Part shown: positions 6,461 to 6,737 of the stretch, piece by piece
How the letters are laid out: every line of letters starts with the position of its first letter
Numbering within the stretch: the first letter of the stretch is position 1
From: Burkholderiales bacterium
Lineage (GTDB): Bacteria; Pseudomonadota; Gammaproteobacteria; Burkholderiales; Ga0077523
Assembly (NCBI GenBank): GCA_025459035.1
Contig: JALORJ010000144.1
Location: 1 to 6,737, forward strand
DNA: 6,737 bases
Direction: 5' to 3'
Position numbers and translations under genes: made by a program
Notes under the pieces: model-generated
The model's database searches: none
The model's input: the letters and a program-made list of their open reading frames with translations, nothing else
Told to the model about the DNA's origin: nothing

Positions 6461-6674
6461 TACGAGAGGCCACCCGGGTTCGACCATCGGCCACGGCCGA
6501 TGGGACGGCAGCGCGCGCCGCGGCAGCCGCTCGGGCTGCGACCCCCTGCGCAAGCCTGCGGAACCGGGCCGGAGAGCCATGCTGTCGCGTCCATCCCCGG
6601 GCTTATACCGGAGGCCGTACGCGACCCGCCCGCCCCGACCGCCGCGAACGGCCGCCGAGGAGGGCGTCGTCACG
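6461..6674. other. Non-coding stretch with several short hairpins
   Basis: No credible gene is seen between the tRNA quasi-palindrome and the partial gene at the right edge. Three stem-loops occur in a row. CCATCGGCC (6484-6492) pairs with GGCCGATGG (6495-6503). GCAGCC (6523-6528) pairs with GGCTGC (6534-6539). CGCA (6549-6552) pairs with TGCG (6557-6560). A further GCCG-CGAA-CGGC lies at 6641-6652 and reads as a UUCG tetraloop hairpin on the minus strand, 23 nt after the stop of the partial gene. None has a T-tract. The open frames here run through the tRNA or its antisense and are artefacts. Confidence 0.5.
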
Positions 6675-6737
6675 TCACTTGCGGTTCCATACCGACAGGC
6701 CGCTCGCGGTCCCGTCGGCCCAGTTGCCGCTGAACAG
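6675..6737 (-). CDS. C-terminal end of an unidentified protein (partial)
   Basis: On the minus strand the frame entering from the right edge reads LFSGNWADGTASGLSVWNRK and stops at TGA (6675-6677). The Gly/Ser/Asn/Trp-rich composition, unlike the Arg/Ala/Pro-rich noise of non-coding frames here, suggests a genuine C-terminus, perhaps of a secreted or surface beta-rich protein. Twenty residues are too few to assign a family. The gene starts outside the window and would point toward the tRNA and mltF, so its transcript might read on into mltF. Confidence 0.45.
   Translation of the reverse strand: MFSGNWADGTASGLSVWNRK

Noticed and set aside
6582..6609. Promoter around TTATAC in the right-hand non-coding region
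   Set aside because: This is the only TATA-like patch there, but the best -35 (CTGTCG) is 3/6 and there is no gene or RNA evidence downstream on the plus strand; the minus-strand reading has a GGCGGG at the -35 position.

Overview
The window is very GC-rich (about 70% by eye, with G/C at almost every third codon position). It carries conserved gammaproteobacterial genes: RarA, seryl-tRNA synthetase, an MltF-type lytic transglycosylase and tRNA-Ser(CGA). The protein sequences, GC content and presence of a PAS chemoreceptor suggest a high-GC gammaproteobacterium, most likely Xanthomonadaceae/Lysobacteraceae (Lysobacter or Luteimonas-like). That placement is inference from gene content and style, not from a search.

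Layout, left to right. rarA (10-1485, +) fills the left end. Its ATG may overlap the stop of an upstream gene, and lolA would be expected there by synteny. It converges, with only 34 bp between stops, on a gene for a soluble four-PAS chemoreceptor-like protein (1520-3262, -). A 208-bp divergent intergenic region (3263-3470) follows, with several inverted repeats and a 9-nt tandem repeat. Next is serS (3471-4757, +), which converges over a 71-bp gap on mltF (4829-6277, -). mltF is divergent from a tRNA-Ser(CGA) gene (6303-6395, +) only 25 bp away. The tRNA is followed by a strong hairpin terminator. That terminator lies inside a larger quasi-palindrome in which 25 nt, covering the tRNA 3' end and its trailer, recur in inverted orientation. 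The last ~280 bp hold further hairpins and, at the right edge, the final 20 codons of an unidentified gene on the - strand.

The genes do not form one pathway. rarA and serS are neighbours in many gammaproteobacteria (lolA-rarA-serS in E. coli); here a PAS sensor on the opposite strand separates them. serS and tRNA-Ser(CGA) are functional partners about 1.5 kb apart, probably by chance. mltF belongs to cell-wall turnover.

I see no CRISPR array, transposase, integrase or defence island, and no convincing evidence of a wholly new system. The items most worth a second look are the PAS receptor, with its very short signalling hairpin and duplicated BdlA-like PAS domains, and the inverted copy of the tRNA 3' end.
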